From Devosiaceae bacterium (lineage in GTDB: Bacteria > Pseudomonadota > Alphaproteobacteria > Rhizobiales > Devosiaceae), in the NCBI GenBank assembly GCA_021648375.1, contig JAKISW010000017.1:1-54612 (forward strand): DNA of 54,612 nt, written 5' to 3'. Below the pieces are notes generated by a model. The model was not told where the DNA came from. It saw nothing but the letters and a program-made list of their open reading frames with translations, and made no database searches. The position numbers were made by a program, and so were the translations under genes. Positions 8,103 through 17,800 of this stretch are shown here, piece by piece. Within the stretch, counting starts at the first letter, position 1. Each line of letters begins with the position of its first letter.

Positions 8103-9356
8103 TTGGCGTTTCCAATTGCCGATATTCGTGCGCTGTTTCCAGCGCTTTGCCAAACTGACAACGCTCAGGAACGTATCTATCTGGATAATCCAGCGGGCAC
8201 ACAGGTTCCTACATCTGTTGCTAAAGCAGTCGCTGATTATATGCTGACCAATGCCAGCAATATGGGCGGTCACTTCACCACCAGTCTTGCCACTGACGAA
8301 GTTACTTTGAAGGCACATCAGGATGCTGCGGTATTTTTAGGTGCCAGTTCATCCAAAGAAATAATCATTGGTCAAAGCATGACATCTTTGACGTTTCATT
8401 TGTCCCGCAGCATTTGCCGTGATTTTCAGCCCGGTGACGAGATTATTGTCTCGCGCATTGAGCATGAGGGCAATGTTGGCCCATGGCTCGAAATCGCTAA
8501 AGACAAGAATCTAAACATAAAGTGGGTGGATTTTGACAAAGAAACATGGCTGATCGAGCCTGAAAATCTGGCAATAGCGTTGAGCGAAAAAACCAAACTC
8601 GTATGTCTAAACTACGCAAGTAACATGACCGGTTCTATCAATGACATTGCAGCATTAACACGCATGTCCCATAATGCTGGTGCGCAGGTTTTTGTTGATG
8701 CGGTGCAACTGGCCCCCCATCACCTGATTGATGTTCAGGCTCTTGGTTGCGATTATCTTGCCTGTTCTTCTTACAAATTTTTTGGACCGCATTTGGGGAT
8801 TTTGTGGGGCAAGGAAGAGGTGTTGGCTGCCCTTCATCCCTATAAAGGGCGCTGTGTTTCTGACGAATTGCCGGATAGGTTTGAAGCGGGCACACCTCAA
8901 TTCGAGCTTTTGGCCGGCCTATCGGCAACTATTAAATATTTTGAAGATCTGGGGCGCAGAACCGTTCCGAATGGATCGCAGCGTGAACTGATTTTTGAAG
9001 CTTATAAACAATCGCGAAACTTTGAGGAGCCAATGACCAATCGTCTTATTGACGGGTTGGCTCATATTCCCGGCATTTCAATTTACGGTATTACCAACCC
9101 CAATCGCGTACACCAGCGGGTGCCAACCATTTCGATCCGCCACAATAAATTAAAGCCAACAGAGATTGCCAAATCACTGGCAAATTCAGGGATATTTGTC
9201 TGGCACGGCCACAATTATGCATACGAGCCAACCAGATTTCTCAATATCCCGGAAGACGAGGGTGTCGTGCGTGTTGGGCTGGCCCATTACAATACCGATG
9301 AAGAAATTACCCGTGTAGTGGAAACGATTGACGCAATTGTCGCAAACGCCCGCTAA
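8103..9356 (+). CDS. Class V PLP-dependent aminotransferase-fold enzyme (cysteine-desulfurase-like family, no catalytic Cys)
   Basis: A 417-residue fold-type I PLP enzyme resembling the cysteine desulfurase-like group typified by VC1184. PLP lysine is Lys225 in SSYKFFGPH, and Asp199 in VFVDAVQLAPHH contacts the pyridine ring. True desulfurases carry a catalytic Cys in a C-terminal RxGHHCA-type motif; the equivalent here is FVWHGHNYA (365-373), so sulfur release from cysteine is unlikely. The start is TTG at 8103; the ATG at 8090 is out of frame. It lies 46 bp ahead of an amino-acid ABC transporter operon and probably acts on what that transporter imports. Confidence 0.85.
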   Translation: MAFPIADIRALFPALCQTDNAQERIYLDNPAGTQVPTSVAKAVADYMLTNASNMGGHFTTSLATDEVTLKAHQDAAVFLGASSSKEIIIGQSMTSLTFHLSRSICRDFQPGDEIIVSRIEHEGNVGPWLEIAKDKNLNIKWVDFDKETWLIEPENLAIALSEKTKLVCLNYASNMTGSINDIAALTRMSHNAGAQVFVDAVQLAPHHLIDVQALGCDYLACSSYKFFGPHLGILWGKEEVLAALHPYKGRCVSDELPDRFEAGTPQFELLAGLSATIKYFEDLGRRTVPNGSQRELIFEAYKQSRNFEEPMTNRLIDGLAHIPGISIYGITNPNRVHQRVPTISIRHNKLKPTEIAKSLANSGIFVWHGHNYAYEPTRFLNIPEDEGVVRVGLAHYNTDEEITRVVETIDAIVANAR

Positions 9357-9402
9357 CAAAAACAAAAACAATAACAAACCAATTTCAACCAAGGAGGATG
9401 TT

Positions 9403-10233
9403 ATGAAACTATTATCATTTAAATCACTGACTATCGGGGTCGTTGCATTATTTGCGACAAGCTCTGCATCAATTGCATCACAAGATGGCATGACGGAAAC
9501 ATTGCGAGTCGGCATGGAATGCACATATGCACCGTTCAACTACCGCACTGCTGAGGGCGAGTTGGCAGGATATGACGTTGACGTTGCCAATGGGGTTGCT
9601 CAAATCCTGGGTGCTGACCTCGAATATGTCTGCCAGCAGTGGGACGGCATGATCCCCGCCCTTTTGGCAAATAAGTTCGACCTGATCGTCGCATCAATGT
9701 CGATCACTGATTCACGGCTTGAAAAGATCGATTTTTCCGGTCCCTATCGCGATTCAATTGGCCGCCTGATTGGTAGAGCTGATGTTGACTTAAATTTGTT
9801 TGACGATGCTGGCGACCCAATCGCTGCGAATTTTGACGGTCTTCGTGTGGGTCTTGAGAGAGCTTCCACTTATGCAAACTGGTTTGAGGCCAAACTTCCA
9901 GGCGCCGAAGTTGTGCTATATGACGCTTCTGAGCCACTTTATCTGGATTTGCAAAACGGGCGTGTTGATATGATCATGACCAACCCTATGAAGGCTCAAC
10001 TACGCTTTTTAAGTCAGGAAGAGGGCAATGAATTTGCCTTTGTCAGCCCGGCAATCAGTGAAGTTGAATTCTTTGGTATTGGTGTTGGCATTGGTTTGCG
10101 CAAGGGGCAGGACGAACTGCGTGAGCGCCTGAGCGCTGCAATTCGTGAGCTAATCAACAATGGATCACTGGAAGAATATGCCTTGAAAATCTTCCCCTTC
10201 CCGATCCACAATCCGGAATGGGGCCAAGAATAA
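9403..10233 (+). CDS. Polar amino-acid ABC transporter substrate-binding protein
   Basis: A 276-residue periplasmic binding protein of the family-3 (HisJ/GlnH) type. A signal peptide covers about residues 1-25, and LRVGMECTYAPFNYR followed by GYDVDVANGVAQILG is the classic family-3 opening. ATG at 9403 follows AAGGAGGA; the frame is open 25 codons further upstream, but that would overlap the preceding gene and mask the signal peptide. Permeases and an ATPase follow. Two stem-loops separate it from the first permease, which usually lets the binding protein be made in excess. Substrate unknown. Confidence 0.92.
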   Translation: MKLLSFKSLTIGVVALFATSSASIASQDGMTETLRVGMECTYAPFNYRTAEGELAGYDVDVANGVAQILGADLEYVCQQWDGMIPALLANKFDLIVASMSITDSRLEKIDFSGPYRDSIGRLIGRADVDLNLFDDAGDPIAANFDGLRVGLERASTYANWFEAKLPGAEVVLYDASEPLYLDLQNGRVDMIMTNPMKAQLRFLSQEEGNEFAFVSPAISEVEFFGIGVGIGLRKGQDELRERLSAAIRELINNGSLEEYALKIFPFPIHNPEWGQE

Positions 10234-10270
10234 CATTGGTCTAAGAATAACTCCAAGCCTTTTGAAAAAA

Positions 10271-10317
10271 TTGTGGGGCAAGGAATATTTTGCCCCACAA
10301 ACTTAGGCAGTCGCCTA
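10271..10317 (+). other. Two intercistronic stem-loops between binding protein and permease
   Basis: First stem-loop: 11-bp perfect stem (10271-10281 with 10290-10300), 8-base loop. Second: TAGGC (10304-10308) with GCCTA (10313-10317), 4-base loop. There is no T-tract, so these look like mRNA-stabilising or processing hairpins, as known in other ABC operons between the binding-protein and permease genes, and not a full terminator. Confidence 0.6.
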
Positions 10318-10333
10318 GTTCTAGGAGAGAACA

Positions 10334-11029
10334 ATGGAAGCCGTAGATGGATGGTGGGATGATTATTTCTGGGGGTCAATGATTGTCCTTCAGGTGTTTT
10401 TCTTTTCGCTAATATTGATGGTTATCTTTGGTCTCATCGGCGCGGCCGCCAAATTGTCAGATAATGTCGTGGCCCAAAAAATCGCCGGTGCCTACACCAT
10501 AATTTTTCGCGGCACACCTGAAATTCTGGTAATCCTGCTGCTTTATTTCGGCTCGGCAATTACCCTGACTGCAATCGTTCAAATTTTTAGCCCGGACACA
10601 AAATTTGTCGATGTTCCCCCATTGTGGGCAGGAACAATCGCCATTGCGTTGATCGTTGGCTCTTATGCTACCGAAACCTTTCGCGGGGCATTTTTGGGGG
10701 TCAAAGAGGGCAGTATTGAAGCCGCACGCGCCCTTGGCATGTCAGATTTACAAACCTTTATTTATGTTCGAATTCCGGAAATGTGGAGATTAGCCCTGCC
10801 GCCCTTTGGCAATCACATGCTGTCTTTGATCAAAGACACAGCACTGATTTCTATCATTGGGCTGAACGAAACATTCTTTGTCGCCAAACAGGCCATTGGC
10901 ACCACAGGTGAGCCGTTCACCATGTATATCGTGGTCGGTGGCATCTATCTGGCATTTTCGTCCATCGTAACCCTGTCAGTTATGGGAATGGAAAAATTCG
11001 GAGCAAGAACCGGTGAGGGCGCACGCTAA
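10334..11029 (+). CDS. Polar amino-acid ABC transporter permease 1
   Basis: A 231-residue inner-membrane protein with about five hydrophobic helices. The cytoplasmic coupling loop is EAARALGMSDLQTF, with RIPEMWRLALPP after it, matching the HisM/HisQ family. GGAGAG precedes the ATG. Permease 2 begins 4 bases after its stop. The two permeases would form the heterodimeric channel driven by the ATPase at 11726. Confidence 0.92.
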   Translation: MEAVDGWWDDYFWGSMIVLQVFFFSLILMVIFGLIGAAAKLSDNVVAQKIAGAYTIIFRGTPEILVILLLYFGSAITLTAIVQIFSPDTKFVDVPPLWAGTIAIALIVGSYATETFRGAFLGVKEGSIEAARALGMSDLQTFIYVRIPEMWRLALPPFGNHMLSLIKDTALISIIGLNETFFVAKQAIGTTGEPFTMYIVVGGIYLAFSSIVTLSVMGMEKFGARTGEGAR

Positions 11030-11032
11030 GCC

Positions 11033-11716
11033 ATGGACTTAACCCTCATCACCGAAAGCGTGCCTAAAATTCTATCTGGCATAGGAATTACCTTCCAGCT
11101 GATGCTCTTATCTGCAATTTTAGGCCTTATACTTGCGGTCATCCTTTTGCTGATGCGGTTAAGTGGCAAATGGTATCTCTCTTGGCCTGCCCAAATCCAT
11201 ATTTATATTTTCCGTGGCACGCCTATTCTGGTGCAAATATTCATCATCTACTACGGCCTGCCTCAATTTGAATTTGTTCGAGATAGCATTTTTTGGCCTA
11301 TTTTGCGCGAACCTTTTGGTTGTGCCGTCGTTGCTCTAACTCTGAATACCGGGGCCTATGTGTGCGAAATTTTGCGCGGCGGAGTGCTGGGAGTGGATCA
11401 TGGTATACTCGAGGCAGGCTCTGCCCTTGGACTTTCGGCCCAGCAGAAGTTTATCTATCTAACCACCCCAATTGCAGCTCGGATTGCGCTGCCCGCCTAC
11501 AGCAATGATTTCATCAGCCTGATGAAAGCAACATCGCTGGCCAGCACGATTACCCTGATGGATATGACAGGCATCGCCCGCACAATTGTTGCACAAACTT
11601 TTGCGCCGTATGAAATATTTATATCACTAGCCATAATATATATGATTTTGACATGGGTTATCCAGAAAACCTTCGGCCGGATTGAAAAATATCTTAGCCA
11701 TTATGTGAACCCGTGA
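11033..11716 (+). CDS. Polar amino-acid ABC transporter permease 2
   Basis: A 227-residue membrane protein of the same HisM/GlnP family as its neighbour. The EAA loop reads EAGSALGLSAQQKFIYL, followed by a hydrophobic segment with LPAYSNDFISLMK. The FRGTPILVQIFIIYYG segment in the N-terminal half is characteristic. It lies between permease 1 and the ATPase in one operon. Confidence 0.92.
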   Translation: MDLTLITESVPKILSGIGITFQLMLLSAILGLILAVILLLMRLSGKWYLSWPAQIHIYIFRGTPILVQIFIIYYGLPQFEFVRDSIFWPILREPFGCAVVALTLNTGAYVCEILRGGVLGVDHGILEAGSALGLSAQQKFIYLTTPIAARIALPAYSNDFISLMKATSLASTITLMDMTGIARTIVAQTFAPYEIFISLAIIYMILTWVIQKTFGRIEKYLSHYVNP

Positions 11717-11725
11717 GGCACCTCT

Positions 11726-12466
11726 ATGACTGATACATTGATCAAGATGCAAAACGTCGATAAGTTTTTTGGCGATTTCCAGGCCTTGAAGAATATTAAT
11801 CTGGAGGTAAAGCGGGGCGAGCGTATAGTGATTTGCGGTCCCTCCGGTTCGGGCAAATCAACTTTGATCCGCTGCATTAACCGCCTGGAAAAGCACAATA
11901 ATGGCCACATCTTTATTGCGGGCAAAGAGCTGACTGATCAGGTCAAGGACATTGATGCCGTTCGCCGAGAAGTTGGCATGGTGTTTCAAAGCTTTAATCT
12001 ATTCCCACATATGACGATTGTAAAAAATCTGATGCTGGCGCAGCGCCTTGTGCGCAAAATCAAAAAACCCGAGGCCCATAAAACCGCTATGCATTTTCTG
12101 GAGCGGGTAAAAATCGCTGAACAGGCAGATAAATACCCGGTGCAACTGTCAGGCGGGCAACAACAGCGGGTTGCCATTGCTCGTGCGCTTTGTATGAAGC
12201 CGGAAATTATACTATTTGATGAACCAACTTCTGCGCTGGATCCTGAAATGATCAACGAGGTGCTGGAAGTGATGACCGACCTGGCTAAAGAAGGCATGAC
12301 GATGATTTGTGTAACCCACGAAATGGGCTTTGCCCGCTCGGTGGCGGATCGGATTATTTTCATGGACGAAGGCGAAATTGTTGAAGAGGCAGTGCCGGAG
12401 GAGTTCTTCGACAATCCGAAGAACGAACGCACCAAACAATTCCTTAGTCAAATCCTGACCCACTAG
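11726..12466 (+). CDS. Polar amino-acid ABC transporter ATP-binding protein
   Basis: A 246-residue GlnQ/HisP-type ATPase, complete: Walker A GPSGSGKST, signature LSGGQQQRVAIARAL, Walker B IILFDEPTSALDP and the switch His in CVTHEMGF. It couples ATP hydrolysis to the two permeases immediately upstream. Its C-terminal 58 residues closely match the partial ATPase at the window's left edge, showing two related transporters on either side of the sarcosine oxidase genes. Confidence 0.94.
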   Translation: MTDTLIKMQNVDKFFGDFQALKNINLEVKRGERIVICGPSGSGKSTLIRCINRLEKHNNGHIFIAGKELTDQVKDIDAVRREVGMVFQSFNLFPHMTIVKNLMLAQRLVRKIKKPEAHKTAMHFLERVKIAEQADKYPVQLSGGQQQRVAIARALCMKPEIILFDEPTSALDPEMINEVLEVMTDLAKEGMTMICVTHEMGFARSVADRIIFMDEGEIVEEAVPEEFFDNPKNERTKQFLSQILTH

Positions 12467-12477
12467 GGAATATTGAA

Positions 12478-13266
12478 ATGAAGCACCCTTCCCCTCCCCA
12501 TGATGATTTCTTGGCATTTGCCCAAAAACTGGCCGATGCCAGCCGAGAAATGCTGTTGGTGGCCGCAAATCAATCCTTAAATATCAACGTAAAGGCTGAT
12601 GCTTCTTTTGTCACGGATACCGACAAGGCGATTGAAAAACGGATGCGGGAAATGATTGTTCATGCATTTCCTGATCATGGCATTATGGGTGAAGAGTTTG
12701 AAAATACCGATCTGGATGCCGAATTTGTCTGGGTGCTTGACCCGATTGATGGAACGGCACCATTTATTGCGGGAATTCCGGTTTATGGAACGCTGATTGG
12801 CCTGGCATGGAAGGGAAAGCCCTTTGTTGGTGTGATGGACCACCCCGCAACATCTGATCGTTGGACAGGCGTAATCAACAAGTTTGCCAAACGAAATGGC
12901 CAACCCGTCAGGGTAAAACCGTGCGCCGCTTTGTCAAAGGCCTTTGTCACCTGTAGCAACCCGGATTTCATGTCCGTATCAGAACTGGCAAGATTTGATA
13001 ACCTGCGCAAGCAGGTACCCTATGTTCAATATGGCGGCTCCTGTTTTGCCTATGGCATGCTCGCTTCAGGTCGAACCGACATTGCAATTGATTGCGGATA
13101 TGAGCCTTTTGATGTTTTTGCCAACGCGGCAGTTATTTCAGGCGCGGGGGGCCATATGAGCGATTGGAACGGGCAGGACATTACACTTGACTGGTCAGGG
13201 CAGGTCATTGCGGCTGGGGACAAAACCTGCCTGAACGCAGCCCTTGGTGCCCTTACACCAGAGTAA
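12478..13266 (+). CDS. Inositol-monophosphatase-family phosphatase (histidinol-phosphatase-like)
   Basis: A 262-residue metal-dependent phosphatase. The Mg2+ site is visible: GEEFEN (motif with the activating Glu), then DPIDGTAPF, and a C-terminal DCGYEPFDVFANAAVISGAGG in place of the usual WDxAAG motif. In IMPase relatives such as HisN or SuhB the substrate may be histidinol phosphate, inositol phosphate or another sugar or amino-alcohol phosphate. It starts 11 bases after the ABC ATPase and 35 bases before the aldehyde dehydrogenase, so it belongs to the same catabolic operon. Substrate unknown. Confidence 0.85.
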   Translation: MKHPSPPHDDFLAFAQKLADASREMLLVAANQSLNINVKADASFVTDTDKAIEKRMREMIVHAFPDHGIMGEEFENTDLDAEFVWVLDPIDGTAPFIAGIPVYGTLIGLAWKGKPFVGVMDHPATSDRWTGVINKFAKRNGQPVRVKPCAALSKAFVTCSNPDFMSVSELARFDNLRKQVPYVQYGGSCFAYGMLASGRTDIAIDCGYEPFDVFANAAVISGAGGHMSDWNGQDITLDWSGQVIAAGDKTCLNAALGALTPE

Positions 13267-13301
13267 ATTTGCCTCAACATACGACAGGTGGGAGAATTAA
13301 A

Positions 13302-14774
13302 ATGAAGTCAGAGCTTTTCATAAACGGTGAGTGGGTTGCGGCGCAGTCTGGCGAAATGATTGATGTTATCAACCCGGCAACCGAGGAAATATTCCACCGT
13401 GTTGCCTCAGCTGGTGCGGATGACGTTAACGCAGCAGTTCAAGCCGCCAAAAACGCCTTCGATACCGGCCCATGGGCAAATATGAACGGCATGGAAAGAG
13501 CGGTAATTTTGCGCAAAATTGCCGCTGAGATTGAAGCGCGAACCGACGAATTGGCCCGGTTGGAAGTGTTGGATAATGGAAAACCATTTCCAGAAGCTCA
13601 ATGGGATATGGAAGATACAGCGGGATGTTTTAGTTTTTACGCTAACCTGGCTGAAGAATTGCATAATGCGCCAGATGAAGAAATTGCGCTTGGTGATGAA
13701 CGCTTTAAAACCCATGTGGTCAAAGAACCCGTTGGCGTTGTTGGAGCAATTGTCCCCTGGAACTATCCGTTATTAATGGCGTCATGGAAGGTCGCACCCG
13801 CCTTGGCTGCCGGTTGCACAATCGTACTTAAACCATCAGAAGTTACATCACTAACCGCACTGGAGCTGGGCCAGGTCGCCAAAGAATGCGGCCTGCCGGA
13901 TGGGGTCTTAAATATCGTTACCGGTTATGGAGCATCTGCGGGCCAGCCCTTATCCGAACATCCCGATGTTGATAAAATTGCCTTTACCGGCTCGGTTGCA
14001 ACTGGGTCTAGAGTTATGCAATCGGCAGCTTCTGATATTAAAAACCTGTCGTTGGAACTGGGTGGAAAATCCCCTTTTGTGATATTTGGTGACAGCGATT
14101 TAGATCAGGCAGTTGAATGGATTATGTTTGGGATTTTTTGGAACCAGGGTGAAGTCTGTTCGGCCACATCACGGGTTCTGGTGGAAGAGGTAATCTATGA
14201 AAAATTGTTGGCGCGTCTAAAAGAAGAAACCCAAAAAATTACCATCGGGGACGGAATGAATGAGGGCGTTTTGCTTGGTCCCATTGTCAATAAAAAGCAA
14301 TATGATCAGGTAATGGGATATATTTCAACGGGCATTGACGAGGGTGCACGTTTGATCACGGGTGGTGACAAGCCAGCGCTTAATAAGGGCTATTTTATCA
14401 AGCCGACCATATTTGCCGATGTTGATGAGAACAGTACGATCTGGCGGGAAGAAATTTTTGGCCCTGTTGTTTGCATAAAACCATTCAATAAAGAAAGCGA
14501 AGCGATCAGGCTTGCCAACGATAGTGAATTTGGATTGGCTGCCGCCGTAATGTCAAAAGATAGCGCGCGCTGCGAGCGCGTCGCCCGTGCATTTCGCGCC
14601 GGTATTGTCTGGATTAATTGCTCCCAACCCACATTTGTTGAAGCCCCCTGGGGCGGTTATAAAAAATCCGGTATCGGGCGTGAGCTTGGCAAATGGGGAT
14701 TGGAAAACTACCTTGAGACCAAACAAATCACTCGTTTTGACGACGACAGCTCTTGGGGTTGGTATTTGAAGTAG
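13302..14774 (+). CDS. NAD(P)-dependent aldehyde dehydrogenase, betaine-aldehyde-dehydrogenase-like
   Basis: A 490-residue cytosolic ALDH. It has PWNYP (152-156, with catalytic Asn154), the FTGS cofactor turn (228-231), general base Glu252 in LELGGKSP and nucleophile Cys286 in NQGEVCSATS. The sequence resembles BetB/gamma-aminobutyraldehyde dehydrogenases. ATG at 13302 follows GTGGGAG; the frame is open 11 codons further upstream. As the last gene of the ABC transporter operon, it probably oxidises an aminoaldehyde or betaine aldehyde formed from the imported compound. Exact substrate inferred only. Confidence 0.9.
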   Translation: MKSELFINGEWVAAQSGEMIDVINPATEEIFHRVASAGADDVNAAVQAAKNAFDTGPWANMNGMERAVILRKIAAEIEARTDELARLEVLDNGKPFPEAQWDMEDTAGCFSFYANLAEELHNAPDEEIALGDERFKTHVVKEPVGVVGAIVPWNYPLLMASWKVAPALAAGCTIVLKPSEVTSLTALELGQVAKECGLPDGVLNIVTGYGASAGQPLSEHPDVDKIAFTGSVATGSRVMQSAASDIKNLSLELGGKSPFVIFGDSDLDQAVEWIMFGIFWNQGEVCSATSRVLVEEVIYEKLLARLKEETQKITIGDGMNEGVLLGPIVNKKQYDQVMGYISTGIDEGARLITGGDKPALNKGYFIKPTIFADVDENSTIWREEIFGPVVCIKPFNKESEAIRLANDSEFGLAAAVMSKDSARCERVARAFRAGIVWINCSQPTFVEAPWGGYKKSGIGRELGKWGLENYLETKQITRFDDDSSWGWYLK

Positions 14775-14847
14775 TTTCAACCCTGGAAAAGGCAGAATCA
14801 TTGATCTGATACTTCACCTGACCGCGATGTTTGTCCTTACTGATCCT

Positions 14848-14862
14848 AAGGTCCTGACCCTA
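14848..14862. repeat. TAGG...CCTA quasi-palindrome, copy 3 (autotransporter stop)
   Basis: On the minus strand TAGGGTCAGGACCTT. Its first three bases are the TAG stop of the large surface protein; it lies between that gene and the convergent aldehyde dehydrogenase gene. Confidence 0.65.
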
Positions 14863-17800
14863 ATCTATCACCGTTGATATTCCCAGCTTTAAGCCGAAAC
14901 TATCAGCGCTTGAGCCTATTCCATCATACTGTCCGGAAATGCTAATCAGCGACCCTTGAGAAGTTGTATAGTCAACGCCTGCCTTGACACTTCCGGTTAT
15001 CCCCAACATGGCCGCAGATAGTGAGCTTGCGCTATTCGCTGAGGTTGATGCAAAGCTGTAAACTCCGGAAATTTCCGCCCAGGGTATCACCACTGAACCA
15101 TCGTCCAGCTCGCTGGTATAGGAGACACGCGGTGCAAATCGAATTTCTCCCTGCGCCACGTTCTGGCCGGGAATGAAAACACTCAAACTGTCCGTATAGG
15201 CATCCTGATTTTCGTTGATATAAAGTCCGCTTATGGTTGGTCTAATTGTCCAGTTGTCGCTTTTAAATTCGCCAACCAGACTGGCATTGATCATCCAACG
15301 CGAAGTTTTAAACTCATCAACATAAGTGCCAAACGGAGAGATAAAGTTATAGGATTGACCCCATGTCGCGCTGACATCAAAATAGAAGTTCTCGTCAAGC
15401 CTGATCATGGCATATGGCCCAACCATCCACCCCGTGCCATTTACGTTTCCCATAGTGGTGGCAAAATCCTGGCTCATCCAGTCAACCTGTACGCGCATCC
15501 CCACCAGGGCATCCTCATTCAACAGGTAATCAACACCGGTGTGAACAACGCCCATGCTTCCTCTTTGGCCCAAATTGCTATCAAAAAGAGCAATAGTTCC
15601 CTCAGACCAGATGTCCCACTTGTTTATATCGGGATAAGAGTCATTTTCTATTCCCATGACAGATTGCGAACTGGCGGCATAGGACATCAGGTTCTGGCTT
15701 ATTTGCACATCAACAGGAAATGGAAGTTGTGCGGTATAACCAAGGGCCATAACGCTGGCAGTTCCCATTCCATTATTCCTGGGGTTCAAACGGCCAAGGC
15801 GACGTGACATATCGGGCTGATTTGCGAGCAACATAATATTTCTTGCACCAAGAAAATCGCCAATCATCTGACTGGTAAGTTCGGCGTTGGCATTGACACC
15901 ATTGCCCTGAATATCAAAAGTATAGGGGCTATCATTCGGATCGTTACTAAGAATGGTAACGGTCGCCGTACTTGGACCTGTGCCTGTAGGGGTAAATCTG
16001 ATGCGAAGGGTAGAACTGCCAGACGTGATGGGCGAGGCAGGCTGGCCGATGATGGTAAAATCGCTCGATCCTGAAATGGTGACCAACCCGGTAATATTCA
16101 AATCCCCTGAACCATCATTAAGGATCAGGAAGTCTCTGTCCGTATCAGTGCCAATTGCAGATAAGCCAAAGTCCGTCCCGTCATTGACCGCAGGAGTTGT
16201 ATCTCCGTTGGGGATTAATATGGTGTTTGAACTATCAACAACCCCCATATCCGGCACTGCGGCGGCGGCGGTACCCGATATGGCAAAAGTATAGGTGGCC
16301 TCATTGTCGGTGAAATCATTATTGAGAATAGTAACTGTAGCGGTGCTCGTAGTCCCCGCAAGTATCGGATTATACTCTATCACCAGATCGTAGGAGCTGC
16401 CCGCAGCAATGTTTATGGGAACACTCGGGATGGAAAAGCTGAAATCGAGTGGCAAGCCTGAAATAGTAATACTGGACAATGCCAAAACATCGCTACCCGT
16501 ATTGTTGATAGTGAATGTAGCTGGATAACTGCCGCCAACTGTTCGCGAGCCAAAATCCGTCAGGTTACCGGGGGATGTGGACATGGTGCCATCAACTACC
16601 GGTTGGCCATTGCCTTCTATATCAATTTCAGGAACAGCAACGGCTGCGCCAGTACCAGATATGGCAAAGTTGTAGGGGTTTTTGTTAACAACCGGGTCAT
16701 TATTGCCGATGCTAACAAGTGCGGTACGCAGCCCTGTGCCACCGGGGGTGAATTCAACAGTAAAACTTGTACTTCCGTTGGGAGCAACAGGCGAAGCGGG
16801 TGCACTGGTGACCACAAATTCACCTGAATTGGTTCCCGTAATATTGACTATTGGATTATCTGGCAAAATCAGGTTGGTAAGACCGTCATTATAGATCGTA
16901 TAGGTAATACTTGTGGAGCTGCCAACGACCACAGCTGCGCCGAAATATGTTCCATCACTAGCACTGGGAAAAAGGTCCCCGTCAACGATATTTGTGGCGT
17001 TACCCTGCACACGCATATCCGAGGCTGCTACGGTTCCTGAAACAGTAAAAGTATAGGGATTTTCATCACTGTCATTGTTGGGAATTGAAATCTGCGCCGT
17101 GTGTACTGTTCCTGAGGGACCAGAGTTGGCATTAAATCTGATTTGCAGGGTGTTATTACCTGCCCCAATGGCCGATGTGGTTGGCTGAGACATAACAGCA
17201 AATGCACTTGCTCCCGGTCCGCTCACGGTGACTGGCCCGGTTACAAATAAGTCAGCCGATCCGCTATTGGAGAGGAAAAAGTTCCTGTTGAAACCACTCC
17301 CAAGTGGTTGTGCTCCAAAATCTGTCCCGTCTGTAGCATTGGGGGTTGTGGCTCCGTCAGCAATCGGAGTGTTATTCAGACCAACAAGTTCTATTTCCGG
17401 TGCCGGCGCAGCAACGCTATTGCCTTGAATGATAAATTCATAAGGGTCTTCATTGGGATCATTGTTGACGATGCTAACGGTAGCTGTTTGTACGCCCAGC
17501 CTTGTAGAATTAGGTGTAAACCTGATTTGCATAGTGCTTTGACTATTGGCGGCGATAGTACTGCTTGGGATACCACCTTGTACAAGGCCGAAATCAAACG
17601 ATCCTGTAATAGAGATTTGCCCACGATTTAAGACAGCAGTTCCATTATTGCTGATAATGAAATTGCTATCGACAACATTGCCAACTGTTACCGAGCCATA
17701 ATCCGTTCCGTTGGTCGGATCAGGCGGGTTGGTTCCGCTGGTAACCGGGTTTCCATTATCCTGCCAGGTAATATCCATTTCCGGTGATGCTGCAACACCT

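Noticed and set aside
8103..9356. Naming the class V enzyme a cysteine desulfurase
   Set aside because: The C-terminal motif lacks the catalytic cysteine, although the overall fold matches.
11986..12435. A 149-codon open frame antisense to the ABC ATPase
   Set aside because: A Ser-rich shadow of the ATPase signature region in the opposite strand.
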